DNA from: Lantana camara | Lineage: Eukaryota > Streptophyta > Magnoliopsida > Lamiales > Verbenaceae | Length of the DNA stretch: 64,000 nt | Reading direction: 5' to 3' | NCBI GenBank assembly: GCA_037501455.1 | Contig: CM074865.1 | Span: 12,470,501-12,534,500, forward strand | Shown here: piece by piece, positions 54,315-64,000 of the stretch | Numbering within the stretch: position 1 is the first letter of the stretch | How the letters are laid out: each line of letters starts with the position of its first letter | Notes under the pieces: generated by a model | Databases searched by the model: none | Told to the model about the DNA's origin: nothing | The model's input: only the letters and a program-made list of their open reading frames with translations | Position numbers and translations under genes: made by a program

Positions 54315-57300
54315 GAATGAGGGAAGGTTCAAGTGTCCATGAATATGGACTCAAGTTTCTTGCCCTTACTGAGAAACTTGCCTCCATGGACCCTCATGAA
54401 CGTGTTACAAGGTATAACACTTCAAAGGAATTGTTCCACTTGAGAATGAGGGAAGGTTCAAGTGTCCATGAATATGGACTCAAGTTTCTTGCCCTTACTG
54501 AGAAACTTGCCTCCATGGACATGCCACTGAAAGATGAGCTTTCAGTGGATTTGTTGCTAGCTTCGCTCCCACCATCATTCAACCCATTTGTCCTTAACTT
54601 CAACATGAATCATGCTGGTGCTACTGTAGCTGTGCTGATTAGTCAACTTGTGACTGCTGAAAGCACGATCAAGAAGGACAATAAGGTTTTGATGGTGAAT
54701 GCTCCATCTTCCTCTTCTGGGCCTTCTAAAGGTAAGGGCAAGAAAACCCAAAAGAAGAAGAAGAAACCCCTTAGGCCCACTGGTGGCGTTTCGAAGGGGA
54801 AGGCCCAAAAGAAGAAGCGTGATCAGAATGAGGATGTTTGCTTCCATTGTGGCAAAGCGGGACATTGGAGGAGAAACAGCCCAGAGTACAAGGCTACTCT
54901 AAAGAAAGGTATCTTTCTCGTTGAAATAAATCTTTCTATTAATTCTAGTTCTTGGGTACTTGATACCGGTTGTGGAACTCATATCTGTAATGATGTACAG
55001 ATGCTAAGTGAAGTCCAACAACTAAAAGAAGGAGAATGTGTCTTAAAGATCGGTGATGGCTCAAACGTTGAAGCTCGAGCTTTAGGCACAATTAGATTAG
55101 ATTTAGGTAGTTTTGAGTTAGTCTTGAATAAAGTCCTTTATGTACCGAGCATTATTCGTAATATAATTTCAGTTCCAATATTAGTTTGTGAAGGTTATGA
55201 AACTTATATTAAGAATGGTAAATACTTTATCAAACGGAACAACTCTTCCGTTGACATCGGTACTCTAAGTAATGGACTTTATCTAACTCAGAATATCAAT
55301 ATTATGAATATACAACGAGAAACGAAGCGTAAGAGAGATGACAAAGTTTCAGCTCCCTTATGGCACGCTAGATTAGGACACATTTCCAAGAACAGAATTA
55401 GCAAGATAAACACTTTAGGATCATTCTCTGAAAATGATCTTAAGGAGTTAACTTCTTGCGAATCCTGTCTCAAAGGAAAGATGTCCAAAGTTCCTTTTAA
55501 AGGAACTGTGGAACGTGCCACTAAGGTTTTGGATTTGATTCATACTGATGTTTGTGGACCGCTTAGTGTAAACGCTAGAAACAATCATCAGTATTTCATA
55601 ACCTTTACTGATGACTTTAGTCGGTATGGTTATGTATACTTAATGAAGTATAAATCTGAAGCTTTTGAGAAATTCTTAGAATTTCAAAAAGAGGTTGAGA
55701 ACCAAACTGGTCACAAGATCAAAGCACTTCGATCTGATCGAGGAGGCGAGTATCTTAGTGAAGAATTCCTTAATCATCTCAAAGATAATGGGATTATCTC
55801 TCTGTGGACTCCTCCGGGAACTCCTCAGCTTAATGGGGTTTCTGAGAGAAGGAATCGAACCTTACTTGATATGGTTCGTTCCATGATGAGTTTCACTGAC
55901 TTACCACCTTCTTTCTGGGGTTATACCCTAGAAAGTGCAGCAAAGATTTTGAATCTAGTTCCCTCTAAGTCAGTCCCTAAAACGCCCTATGAAATGTGGC
56001 ATGGTAAGGTCCCTAGTTATTCTTACTTAAGAATTTGGGGTTGTCCTGCTTACGTGAAGTGGACAGTGGGAGATAAGTTAGAATCTCGTTCTAACTTATG
56101 CTACTTTGTAGGTTACCCTAATGAATCCATAGGATACTACTTCTATGATCAATCTGAGCAAAAGGTGTTTGTTTCCAGAAATGCCACTTTTCTTGAGGAA
56201 CCGTTCCTTAAAGAAAAGAAAGGCAAGATCATAGAATTAGAAGAAGTACAAAGTAACCCCACGCCACCCACTGAAGAAACGTCCCCTACTGATCAACCAC
56301 AGCCAATCACGAATTTCGATACACATGTAAATCCTCCTCTAAGGCGTTCTGAACGCACTCCTAGACAACCGGAGAGATGGTATGGATTCTTCCATGAAAT
56401 CTCTCAAAAGGATAATGATCCTTTAACATATGAGGAGGCACTTTCAGATTCTGACTCTGAACAGTGGTTAAAAGCCATGAAATCCGAAATGGATTCCATG
56501 AACTCCAACCAAGTTTGGACCTTGGTAGATTTGCCTGATGGGGTCAAACCCATAGGTTGCAAATGGATCTTTAAGAGAAAGCTTGGAGTTGATGGAAGCA
56601 TTGCAGCCTACAAAGCAAGACTGGTTGCAAAAGGATTCACTCAAAGACCCGGCGTGGACTTTGACGAAACCTTCTCACCAGTTGCAATGCAAAAGTCTAT
56701 TCGGATCATGCTTGCCATTGCTGCATATTATGACTATGAGATATGGCAAATGGATGTGAAAACTGCCTTTCTCAATGGTGACATTGATAAAGACATTTAT
56801 ATGGAGCAACCCATAGGATTCACATTCAGTGGGAGTGAGCAAAAGGTTTGCAAACTCCAAAGATCAATCTATGGATTGAAACAGGCTTATAGGAATTGGA
56901 ACATTCGATTTGATGAATCGGTCAAAGAGTTTGGCTTCATCCAAATTTCGAATGAATCATGTGTGTATAGAAAGGAATCGGAGACCTCAGTGCAATTCTT
57001 AGTAATTTATGTTGATGACATCCTTCTTATTGGGAATTCGAAGGATGACATGAAAGTGACTAAGTTATGGTTATCGAACCAATTCGAGATGAAAGATCTT
57101 GGTGATGCGTCCTACATCCTTGGAATTAAAATCTATAGAGATAGATCTAGAAGGTTAATAGGACTATCACAGTCGATGTACATTGAGAAAGTATTGAAGA
57201 GATTCAATATGGAGTCAGCAGAGGTTAAGAACCTTCCTATGAGTGTAGGAACATGTCTTTCAAAGAAGATGTGTCCTAAGACTAACCTTGAGAAGGAAAG

Positions 57301-57997
57301 AATGACTCATACACCTTATGCCTCAGCAATAGGTAGCATAATGTATGCAATGTTATGTACTCGACCGGATGTGGCTTATGCACTTAGTGTAACGAGTCGT
57401 TTCCAATCTGACCCTGGAGATGGTCACTGGGCTGCCGTGAAGAATATTCTTAAGTACTGGAAAAGTACTAAAGATTTATTCTTAGTTTACGGAGGTCAGA
57501 AAGATCTTAATGTCGAAGGATACTGCGATGCAAGCTTTGTATCTGACTTAGATGATTTTAAGTCAATGTCAGGATACATTTTCTGCCTAAACGGCGGAGC
57601 AGTGAGTTGGAAGAGTTCCAAGCAAACTACCACTGCAGATTCGACCACTGAGGCCGAATACTTAGCTGCAAATGATGCAGCTAAGGAAGTTGTTTGGATT
57701 AGAAACTTCATTCAAGAGTTGAATGTTGTTCCTAGCATGAAAGACCCCATTACTATGTTTTGTGACAACACTGGGGCGGTTGCTCAAGCAAGAGAACCAA
57801 GATCTCACCAACGGACCAAGCACATTATGAGGAAGTATCACCTAATCCGTGATATTATCAAAAGAGGAGATGTGCTAATTGAGAGGGTCACATCAACAGA
57901 GAACGTGGCAGATCCACTTACTAAACCCCTTAGTCGAGAAGCTTTCCAAGGTCATCTTCAGAAGATGGGACTTAGAGTAGCTTTAGAATGGCTTTGA
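54233..57997 (+). CDS. Copia element B gag (C-terminal part)-pol polyprotein
   Basis: The 1,254-codon open frame ends at TGA 57997; its first codon here is TTG, so it has no natural start. Residues about 16-100 hold the Gag segment TRYNTSKELFHLRM...EKLASMD twice (129-bp duplication). The zinc knuckle at 203 is CFHCGKAGHWRRNS, the last Cys replaced by Ser. Protease WVLDTGCGTHICN has Asp244. The integrase has an HARLGH zinc region (about 377) and core D439, D502 and E538 (DD35E). RT has YVDD at 926-929. RNase H has CDASF (Asp1099), SSKQTTTADSTTEAEY, FCDNTGA and TKHIMRKYHLIRD. All pol domains look complete; only Gag is damaged. Confidence 0.92.
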   Translation: MAEESKNHFRFWKSFTRYNTSKELFHLRMREGSSVHEYGLKFLALTEKLASMDPHERVTRYNTSKELFHLRMREGSSVHEYGLKFLALTEKLASMDMPLKDELSVDLLLASLPPSFNPFVLNFNMNHAGATVAVLISQLVTAESTIKKDNKVLMVNAPSSSSGPSKGKGKKTQKKKKKPLRPTGGVSKGKAQKKKRDQNEDVCFHCGKAGHWRRNSPEYKATLKKGIFLVEINLSINSSSWVLDTGCGTHICNDVQMLSEVQQLKEGECVLKIGDGSNVEARALGTIRLDLGSFELVLNKVLYVPSIIRNIISVPILVCEGYETYIKNGKYFIKRNNSSVDIGTLSNGLYLTQNINIMNIQRETKRKRDDKVSAPLWHARLGHISKNRISKINTLGSFSENDLKELTSCESCLKGKMSKVPFKGTVERATKVLDLIHTDVCGPLSVNARNNHQYFITFTDDFSRYGYVYLMKYKSEAFEKFLEFQKEVENQTGHKIKALRSDRGGEYLSEEFLNHLKDNGIISLWTPPGTPQLNGVSERRNRTLLDMVRSMMSFTDLPPSFWGYTLESAAKILNLVPSKSVPKTPYEMWHGKVPSYSYLRIWGCPAYVKWTVGDKLESRSNLCYFVGYPNESIGYYFYDQSEQKVFVSRNATFLEEPFLKEKKGKIIELEEVQSNPTPPTEETSPTDQPQPITNFDTHVNPPLRRSERTPRQPERWYGFFHEISQKDNDPLTYEEALSDSDSEQWLKAMKSEMDSMNSNQVWTLVDLPDGVKPIGCKWIFKRKLGVDGSIAAYKARLVAKGFTQRPGVDFDETFSPVAMQKSIRIMLAIAAYYDYEIWQMDVKTAFLNGDIDKDIYMEQPIGFTFSGSEQKVCKLQRSIYGLKQAYRNWNIRFDESVKEFGFIQISNESCVYRKESETSVQFLVIYVDDILLIGNSKDDMKVTKLWLSNQFEMKDLGDASYILGIKIYRDRSRRLIGLSQSMYIEKVLKRFNMESAEVKNLPMSVGTCLSKKMCPKTNLEKERMTHTPYASAIGSIMYAMLCTRPDVAYALSVTSRFQSDPGDGHWAAVKNILKYWKSTKDLFLVYGGQKDLNVEGYCDASFVSDLDDFKSMSGYIFCLNGGAVSWKSSKQTTTADSTTEAEYLAANDAAKEVVWIRNFIQELNVVPSMKDPITMFCDNTGAVAQAREPRSHQRTKHIMRKYHLIRDIIKRGDVLIERVTSTENVADPLTKPLSREAFQGHLQKMGLRVALEWL
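54278..54535 (+). repeat. 129-bp tandem duplication in gag of element B
   Basis: The block starting ACAAGGTATAACACTTCAAA at 54278 recurs at 54407. The 129-bp period equals 43 codons. The two copies are nearly identical, and element A has a single copy, so the duplication arose in the lineage of element B. Confidence 0.9.
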
Positions 57998-58002
57998 CAG
58001 GC

Positions 58003-58013
58003 AAGTGGGAGAT
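58003..58013 (+). other. Polypurine tract of copia element B
   Basis: AAGTGGGAGAT immediately before the 3' LTR. Confidence 0.85.
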
Positions 58014-59933
58014 TGTTAGGAATAGTGCCCTAGAAAGCCGATTGTATATCCGCTTTGTGCTTTTCCTTATTGTAATCACAGACAATCTTTGAATGAAATA
58101 ACGAATTGAGGCAACACTTCTTTATATGCTCTTGTTTGGTATGCGTTTACTTTATCTGTGCATGTATAAGAACTCCCCTAATCCTGATGACTATAGGACT
58201 CTACCATTTAGGTTAAATGGTTCATGAAACGAGCCCTATATCACATAAGTCATGATTAGTAAATTACTCCAAGCCGATGAGTCCTACAGACAGTGGGAGT
58301 GTCAACCTGACTCCTCTAAGGCTTGCTTGTGGGATCACGCCCTTAAGAAGGACCACCTTGTTTCTTGGAGGTGCAAAGTGTATAGTTGATACGTGCGTGA
58401 TACATGAGGGTGCTTACTTTAATAAGTAAGTTCACTGAGGTGCCCCGTGTGAGAACATTTCTAAATGGGAAAGGAAGTTTCTATTTCAGGAAATAGAAAC
58501 TTCCAGATTAGGAAATATCTCACGAGTCATTGATGTGATTAATTGATCCTTAGACTTGAGGTTCCTTGTCACTTTATGAGTTAACTCTGTAGTCTTAGGT
58601 ATAAGCTTTAAAGGGTGTCGCCTTAGACAACTGATTCAAGGCTTATGCTGGGGCTGCACAAGTGATTCATGAAAGTGAATGAGAATCAAGAAAGGACCTA
58701 CACTTGCATTTACAAGGTGATCTCTTATTGTGTAAGTCATTCATATGCCATATGGAGTCCTTGGCCAAGGCAGTAGATCAAGACATCAAGAAAAGGGTTT
58801 CTTGGATTGAGATCAAATGGATATGAAATGCACTTAGCTTTAAGACCGGATTATTAGGGTTCTGATTATTCCCTTGCCCTAGATCTTGGTTGAGAGATAG
58901 TAAGTAGGAGGATTGTATCTCACATGAATCAATGACTTAAAGGTTCTGTCGAATCCGAACATTCCAATTCAGCTAGGGGTTAAACACTTGTTGCTAGACT
59001 ATGGTCGTTTAATCTGTGGACTGATTAATTAATTAGGGTCACTGCAAATTGAATTGAGAACCTAGAGGGTCACACACAACAACTTGGTTACATGAGTTGA
59101 GGCTTTAAAATGATTAAACGAGTTAATCGGGCCAAGAGGGTTCCACACGTGTGGGTCACGTGAGTGACACGTGTCCTTGTGACACGTGTCCCACACGTGT
59201 AAATATATATATTGTATATATATATATATATATTAAATAATTAAATATGTTAATTATTTAATAGACTTTGGTTTAATTTTGAATTAAAAAGAAAGTCTAA
59301 TTTTGGAGAAAAATAATCTAGTTAATTAATTAGATAAAAATAAGTTATTTATTTTATAATAAATAAAGTATAAAATTATCCAAAAATAGTTTGGATATTT
59401 TTAGCTCTCTTGAAAGTTGATTTGAATTAGAATTCAAAGTCAAAGTTGAAGAATACTTGATGATCAAGTAAGAGGAGAGAGAGGGACCAAATCCTTGCCC
59501 AACAAGGATTAGGATTGGCGCCTCTCTCCCTTGCCTATATATAGGGGAGCTTAAGCTCCCCTTTAGAGCTAATTGACAATTCTTTTGGTTCATGTGTTGA
59601 ACACCTTCCTTTCTCCAAGATTAAATAAAACCCTAGGTTAAGCCTAAACACTAACTAGAGAACTAGCATCCTTACTAGTTAGATTGTGATCAAGTTGGTG
59701 GACTTTCTCTAGAGACTTCAAGTTAGAAGTTTGAAGATTCGAGCTTTACCAAGGAGAGGGGATCAAGCCGCGAGAAGAGCGTTCTTGGGTGGCTTGAAAC
59801 GCTTCCAGAAAGAATAAAAGAAAAGTAAGTTTTCTATCTCTACGAATTTGGTTACACGATTGCGAGTTCAAGATCCTTTTGTTGGGAATTTTTTTTTTAA
59901 ATTCCGCTGCTTTCTGATTCGTGTTTTCCAACA
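58014..59933 (+). repeat. 3' LTR of copia element B
   Basis: 1,920 bp, TGTTAGGAATAG to TTTTCCAACA. It carries the same promoter unit as the 5' LTR (palindrome at 59544-59561). One CACACGTGTG block is lost, and an ATTAGTGAATTAATTA-type repeat unit is missing near 59030. Confidence 0.95.
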
Positions 59934-59973
59934 CAAAGTTCGGATGGCAAAAAATCTTTTTCCCAAATTATAT

Positions 59974-60699
59974 ATATGTATATATTATACACTATTATAA
60001 TAATTAATATATATATATATATATATATAAATATATATACATATAGAATAATCAAAACCAAAATAAATAAAAAAATTTAAAATTACCCCAACCCACCAGC
60101 CGCACCCCCACCCCTACACCCCCCACGCCTAACCCCCACCCCACCCCACCCCACCCCACCCCACTTTTTGCAAAACTCCATGGCCGCCACCAAGCTTCGT
60201 CTTCTTCCCCAACACTCAGCCTTACGCCACCGCCATTGCAGCCGTCGCCATCGCCATCGCAGTCCCCGCGACCCTAGGTTAGCCTCACACAATCTTCATG
60301 CAAACCATGCCGCCACCGTTGACTACGTCTTCTTCCTTGCTCCAACCCACAGGCAGATCACCCCGCCGCCTAACGCCCAGTCGTCGCCGCCACCTCCCCT
60401 TCTCTCCACCTCTACCGCTCAACAGATCTGCACTGCCGCCGCCTCTTTCGCGTCACCGACAAGCAGATCCACTGCCCCTCCACCCTGACGAGCACCACCA
60501 CCGGACCTAAACGCCACCTCATCTTTCCTCCCTCAGGTTCACCCCTAAATTCGAGTATATGTGTGTGTAGATCTGAGTTTGATTTTAGGTGATTGTTCGT
60601 AGTCGTTATCGTTGTTGTGGTGGTGTATGGTTGATGGCGGCGGCGACGACGGTGAAGGGGATGGCGGCTTGGAGGTTGGGAATGATGGGTATATAATTA
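59974..60699. other. Intergenic DNA with simple repeats
   Basis: A TA-rich microsatellite (about 60006-60050) and a (CCCCA)n tract (60134-60164) are followed by CG-rich sequence with Pro/Arg/His-rich open frames on both strands (60168-60510). The frames have low-complexity composition and no domain; they might be the first exon of a decayed gene, but I cannot support one. Confidence 0.35.
60134..60164 (+). repeat. (CCCCA)n simple repeat
   Basis: About six units of CCCCA in a row, within a C-rich stretch starting near 60100. Confidence 0.85.
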
Positions 60700-60877
60700 T
60701 GTTGAGAAAGGTAAGAATTAAATCAAGCAGTTATTTAGAAATTCTTGTATAGTTGACTTTTCTTATAGAATATAGTATGTATAATCTATATTCTTGCTTT
60801 TTTGTATAGTGTACACACAAGATTACAGATTAATCAATACACAAATTCTCCCAAACCTATGGCTTTTCTAATTAACA
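60700..60877 (+). repeat. 5' LTR of copia element D
   Basis: About 178 bp, starting TGTTGAGAAAGG and ending TAATTAACA just before the PBS. It contains TTTTTTGTATAGTG and TATAGAATATAG segments that could serve as core promoter. The right end could be 60877 or 60880. No second LTR is in the window to confirm it. Confidence 0.55.
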
Positions 60878-60880
60878 ACA

Positions 60881-60892
60881 TGGTATCAGACC
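60881..60892 (+). other. Primer-binding site of copia element D
   Basis: TGGTATCAGACC, close to the initiator tRNA-Met complement TGGTATCAGAGC, follows the LTR by three bases. Confidence 0.65.
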
Positions 60893-61089
60893 GGACAACT
60901 ATCCATTAATCGGATCCGACCCTTGCTCATCACATACCGTTACCTCTCTCGACCAAGGCCGACAGCAACAGCAGCACACCCGGTTCCGGTAAAGAATTGC
61001 AGCAACCCATCGATTCCTTGGCCACACAACTAGCTAGTGTTATCGAAACCAAATTCCAAACCCTACAGCCCCAAACAAATACGAGTTAG

Positions 61090-61980
61090 TTTCAAGTGCA
61101 ACAAACAGTCAACATAAGCTTAAAATTAAATCAGTTCAATTACTCCCTTTGGTCCAGACTCATGAGGATGGCGATCGACGGACGGGGAAAACTCAGCCAC
61201 ATCACTGGAGTACCGACACCACCGATGCCAGACCATTCCACTTATCACCCATGGGAACAGATCGATTTATTAATCGTCTGTACATGGATCCTTGACAGCA
61301 TGGAATCAGAACTCGTCACCAACTACGTCGAATATCCTTTGGCAAAAGCCCTATGGGACAGATTGAAGGCCATGTATGAGTCAAGTGAAGACGGGCTTCA
61401 AATCTATGATCTCACAATCAAGGTAAATAGTTTGAAACAAGTATCATACATGATTGAGCAGTACTATAGAAATGTACAAAGAATTTGGAGAGAGATCGAA
61501 GTTCGGGCACCAAATCCGATGTCTTACGAAAACGACATCGCCGTATTCAACCACCTCAGGTCCGAGAATCGCTTATTTCAGTTTCTCACCGGGGTAGATG
61601 ATCATTACGACGTAAAACGGCGGGACCTCTTGAAAGAAAATCCCTTATCGATGGCCGAGAAAGCATACGCCACCATCCGGCGAGAATCGGCACTGCGAGA
61701 GATACTGAACTCAGAACGGACATCATCATCAACAGCAGGATCAGGGGTTGGAGTGGGCCTTGTTGTTCAATTTCCGCCACAGAGAGGGATAAGGCCGACA
61801 ACACGGGGGAACAATCGACTAATACCCAGTTCAGGTCAGTCGCGAGGCACCCCACCGCACCGGAGCAACAATAGCGATAGATCTCCGGTCAAGTGCGGTC
61901 AGTGTGGCTGAAACGGCCACAGGCAGGAAGATTGCTTTGAGATCATAGGGTGGCCGAAAGGATGGCGAACCCGGTGACGT
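61090..61980 (+). pseudogene. Copia element D gag
   Basis: The frame opens after a TAG at 61087-61089 and reads to TGA at 61909-61911. It encodes the UBN2-type Gag core: LNQFNYSLWSRLMRMAIDGR, the TWILDSMESELV segment, LWDRLKAMYESS and QYYRNVQRIWREIE. A zinc knuckle follows (KCGQCG, stop, then NGHRQEDCFEIIGWP in the same frame). The nonsense codon thus falls inside the knuckle. The true N-terminus and start are upstream and lost to the TAG. Confidence 0.75.
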
Positions 61981-62185
61981 GATGCGGTCATGTCGGGTTA
62001 CAACATCGGCAACAGAAATTCTGGCGGTGAAAAAGGGTTGGCGGCAAGGTCTGCCGATGCAAAGGAAAAGGAAGAAGAAAGTTCCCAAGCTGCGGTGGAT
62101 GAAAAGGGGAACACTACTGCTGCGTTATTAGATATAGGGTTAGGAAAGGGAAAATACCCTTCCTACCCTTCATCTCATACTTTTA

Positions 62186-62704
62186 ATGATTCAGCCCTCT
62201 TTTTTTATTCCTGCATTTAATTCTTCCTTACAAAATGTTCCCAATTTATCTTATTGTAATGATGGGCCCCATGATTTGCTAGAATGTAAAAAGGAACAAA
62301 ATTTAGATAAATGTAAATTAACAGGTTTGGTTCTTAAGGCAGGCACTCACGAGAGTCAGTGGATTTTTGATTGTGGTACAACCCACACTATGACTTATGA
62401 TCCAACAAATTTAGTGGCACGTACAACCAGTAAAACAATCTCAATTCAAAGCGCAAATGGGGATTTTTCTCCCGTCTACGGTGCATGAACTGTGGCACTG
62501 TCACCTACTGTGAATTTAAAGAATTGCTTATATGTGCCTATCTTATCTTGCAAATTGCTCTTTATCAGTCATATCATGAGGGAATTAAACTGTGTGGTGT
62601 TAATATTTCCTACTTTTTGCCACTTACAGGATGTTCAGTCGGGGAGAGTGATTGGGCGTGGTAGTGAGCGGGGCGGGTTGTACTACGTGGATGAGATGGC
62701 TTAA
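62186..62704 (+). pseudogene. Copia element D protease
   Basis: The frame from about 62220 contains WIFDCGTTHTMTYDP, the copia protease active site (usual form D-S-G-A-[ST]; here D-C-G-T-T, catalytic Asp kept). After a stop at 62486-62488 it goes on in the same frame as NLKNCLYVPILSCKLLFISH and ends with GRVIGRGSERGGLYYVDEM, the normal end of the protease and start of the GAG-pre-integrase region. Confidence 0.72.
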
Positions 62705-63440
62705 CAAGGAACTGCAGCGCTTGCTCACGGGACAGTGAATCGACAACAATGGTTATGGCACCCACGGTTGGGCACCCGTCTCTAGGGTATCTTAAGTCTT
62801 TGTTTTCCAAAATTTTTTCTCAGAATAATTCGTTGTCTTGCGAAACTTGTATGATTTCTAAGAGTCATATACAGACTTTTACTTCCTCAAACTCTAGAGC
62901 TAAAGATTTTTTTTCACTGATTCATTCTGATGTGTGTCGCCCTACCCCGAGTACTGGTGATCATGGTTTTAAATATTTCGTTTTATTTGTTGATGATTGC
63001 TCTAGGATGATGTGGGTGTATTTTTTGAGAAATAAATCTAAGGTGCCTTCAAAATTTATGGAATTTTTTAAAATGTTTCAGGCTCAGTTTCAGTCTCACA
63101 TACAGGTCCTTCGGTTTGACAACGGGGGGGAATACGTTAACTCAACCTTAAAACCTTTTTTTCGGGAACATGGGTTGATACATCAGACCTCCTGCCCTAA
63201 TACCCCTCAGCAGAACGGGGTAGAAGAATGAAAAAACCGTCAACTACTTGAGATGTCCAGCGCCCTTATGCTCGAGTCCCATAGTCCTAAACATCTTTGG
63301 CCTGAAGCAGTTGCCACATCTTTTTACCTTGTCAATCTCCTACCCACTACAGCCTTAAATCGACAAACACCACTCCAGTTTTTAGGCAGTTAAGTTCATA
63401 TCCCATCAACCCTTACGCTTCCACCTCGGGTCTTTGGGTG
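62705..63440 (+). pseudogene. Copia element D integrase
   Basis: The sequence reads QWLWHPRLGHPS, then SCETCMISKSH for the zinc region. The core follows: IHSDVCRP (first Asp), FVLFVDDCSRMMWVYFL, LRFDNGGEY (second Asp) and QQNGVEE, then a stop where ERKNR is expected. After the stop (63229-63231) the frame continues as KNRQLLEM, WPEAVATSFYLVNLLP. The core motifs are preserved but translation is interrupted. Confidence 0.75.
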
Positions 63441-63444
63441 TTCC

Positions 63445-64000
63445 TTGTTTGTCTATATTCCTAAATCTGATCGCACTAAACTTGATCCGTGCTCTCTTAA
63501 GTGTGTATTTGTGGGGTATGGGATTCACCAGAAGGGGTATAGATGCTACCATCCATCTACTCGTCGCTTTTATACTACGATGGATTGTAATTTTCTAGAT
63601 ACAAAATATTTCTTCACCCAACTCAGTGGTCAAGGGAAGGGTAAGCAGCAGGACCCACTAGGTTGGATATCAGCCTCTTGGCCAGACGCGGTCCTAAAAG
63701 AGCAGGTAGGCGGAACCACCGAGCCAACACGCCACATAGTGCAACGCCCTACGCAATCTCTTGGCCCAACCACTCAAACCGATAATCCTGAGGTAAGTAG
63801 TTATAATTCAGCTGACAGCACTGCTTCTTCAATCTAGTATGAAGCTAATAATGTAGGACATGATGAGGGTGGAGAGAGCCAAATACAGGGGGAGTATAAG
63901 AGGAAACGGTTTAAGAGAACAGGTATGTGCTACCACCACGACTCAACCGAGGGGTACCACCGAAAAGATATGAACCAGAGTATGACGGCAAGAACCACAG
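63445..64000 (+). pseudogene. Copia element D: integrase C-terminal region and linker to RT (window edge)
   Basis: The 130-codon frame has FVYIPKSDRTKLDPCSLKC, the VFVGYGIHQKGYRCYHP segment and a Ser/Thr/Gln-rich linker, with TAG at 63835-63837. The bases after it still look like the linker that precedes the RT. The RT and the 3' LTR lie beyond the window. Confidence 0.7.

Larger units (their letters stand above)
50053..59933 (+). mobile_element. Copia element B, 9,881 bp, same family as element A
   Basis: LTRs are at 50053-51994 and 58014-59933, with PBS, long leader, gag-pol and polypurine tract, and a perfect 5-bp duplication CAAAG (50048-50052 and 59934-59938) inside a MITE. The LTRs differ by 22 bp in length, mainly through a missing TTAATTAG-type repeat, a changed CACGTG block and the TA run. 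The pol frame is open over 1,254 codons, but the gag start is broken. Confidence 0.95.
49656..59964. mobile_element. MULE-like MITE (423 bp) split by copia element B
   Basis: The ends GGGGAAAAAAAAAGAATTTG and CAAAAAATCTTTTTCCC are inverted repeats that include GCCATCCGAACTTTG. They are flanked by a perfect 9-bp duplication AAATTATAT (49647-49655 and 59965-59973), the size typical of Mutator-like elements. Removing element B and one CAAAG copy leaves 423 bp. The interior is itself a set of inverted repeats (AACAAACTTTCATTGCAAACCG and complements), giving a partial foldback with a repeated half. Confidence 0.75.
60700..64000 (+). mobile_element. Copia element D, 5' part (runs off the window)
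   Basis: A short 5' LTR (60700-60877) and PBS (60881) are followed by gag, protease and integrase in copia order. The integrase end and linker region (GYGIHQKGYRCYHPSTRRFY, and the QVGGTTEP segment) closely resemble those of element 2 (GVHQKGYRCYHPVSRR and SVGGTTEL), so D and element 2 are related lineages. In-frame stops in gag, between protease and integrase, and after NGVEE show that it is dead. Confidence 0.82.

Noticed and set aside
60168..60510. Possible plastid-targeted or basic protein (Ala/His/Arg/Pro-rich frames)
   Set aside because: Low-complexity GC-rich sequence gives open frames in several phases; no downstream exon could be identified.

Overview
This 64 kb window is nuclear DNA from a flowering plant, probably a eudicot. 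It consists almost entirely of transposable elements. The organism call rests on the families present: a Tat/Retand-type Ty3/gypsy element with a second RNase H, a CRM-like Ty3/gypsy element, several Ty1/copia lineages, plant-style foldback and MITE elements, a FAR1-type relic, and a captured fragment of a plant vacuolar H+-ATPase subunit a gene. I see no intact host gene, rRNA, tRNA or CRISPR array.

Layout. 1-8987: 3' part of a Tat/Retand-like element on the + strand, with protease, RT, RNase H, archaeal-type RNase H and integrase, then a broken intron-containing antisense gene, a G-rich polypurine tract and a 3' LTR. 9-16.8 kb: intergenic DNA with three non-autonomous DNA transposons that keep perfect target-site duplications (9120-9603, 11638-12626, 12911-13701), a FAR1-like pseudogene with a 69-bp internal duplication, and a hAT transposase relic. 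16.8-43.9 kb: a nested stack on the minus strand. Copia element 1 (to 21044) is cut by copia element 2 (from 21045). Element 2 is split by a 10,000-bp copia element A (21875-31874, duplication CTTCC), then by a 1,429-bp solo LTR (33334-34762, duplication TTTGG), then by a CRM-like gypsy pair that shares an LTR (35053-43913). 43.9-49.7 kb: sequence resembling a Del/Tekay LTR, interrupted by a 2.66-kb hAT-like element carrying V-ATPase exons. 49.66-59.96 kb: a 423-bp MULE-like MITE split by copia element B (50053-59933, duplication CAAAG), a second member of family A. 60.7-64 kb: the 5' part of a decayed copia element D that runs off the window.

Working state. Element B has the longest intact frame (1,254 codons), but its gag start is broken by a deletion and a 129-bp duplication. 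The CRM-like LTRs differ at two positions that I can see over 487 bp, so that insertion is young. Most other coding regions carry stops or frameshifts.

The less expected signals are regulatory or structural. Family A/B leaders carry four regularly spaced copies of a 16-bp motif and strong GC-rich hairpins of unrelated sequence. The A/B LTRs carry a dense CACGTG cluster and an 18-bp palindrome beside the TATA box that stays perfect although its centre differs. The solo LTR has six consecutive GTAAC/GTTAC dyads upstream of its TATA-like box. All coordinates were read by eye; no alignment or database search was run.
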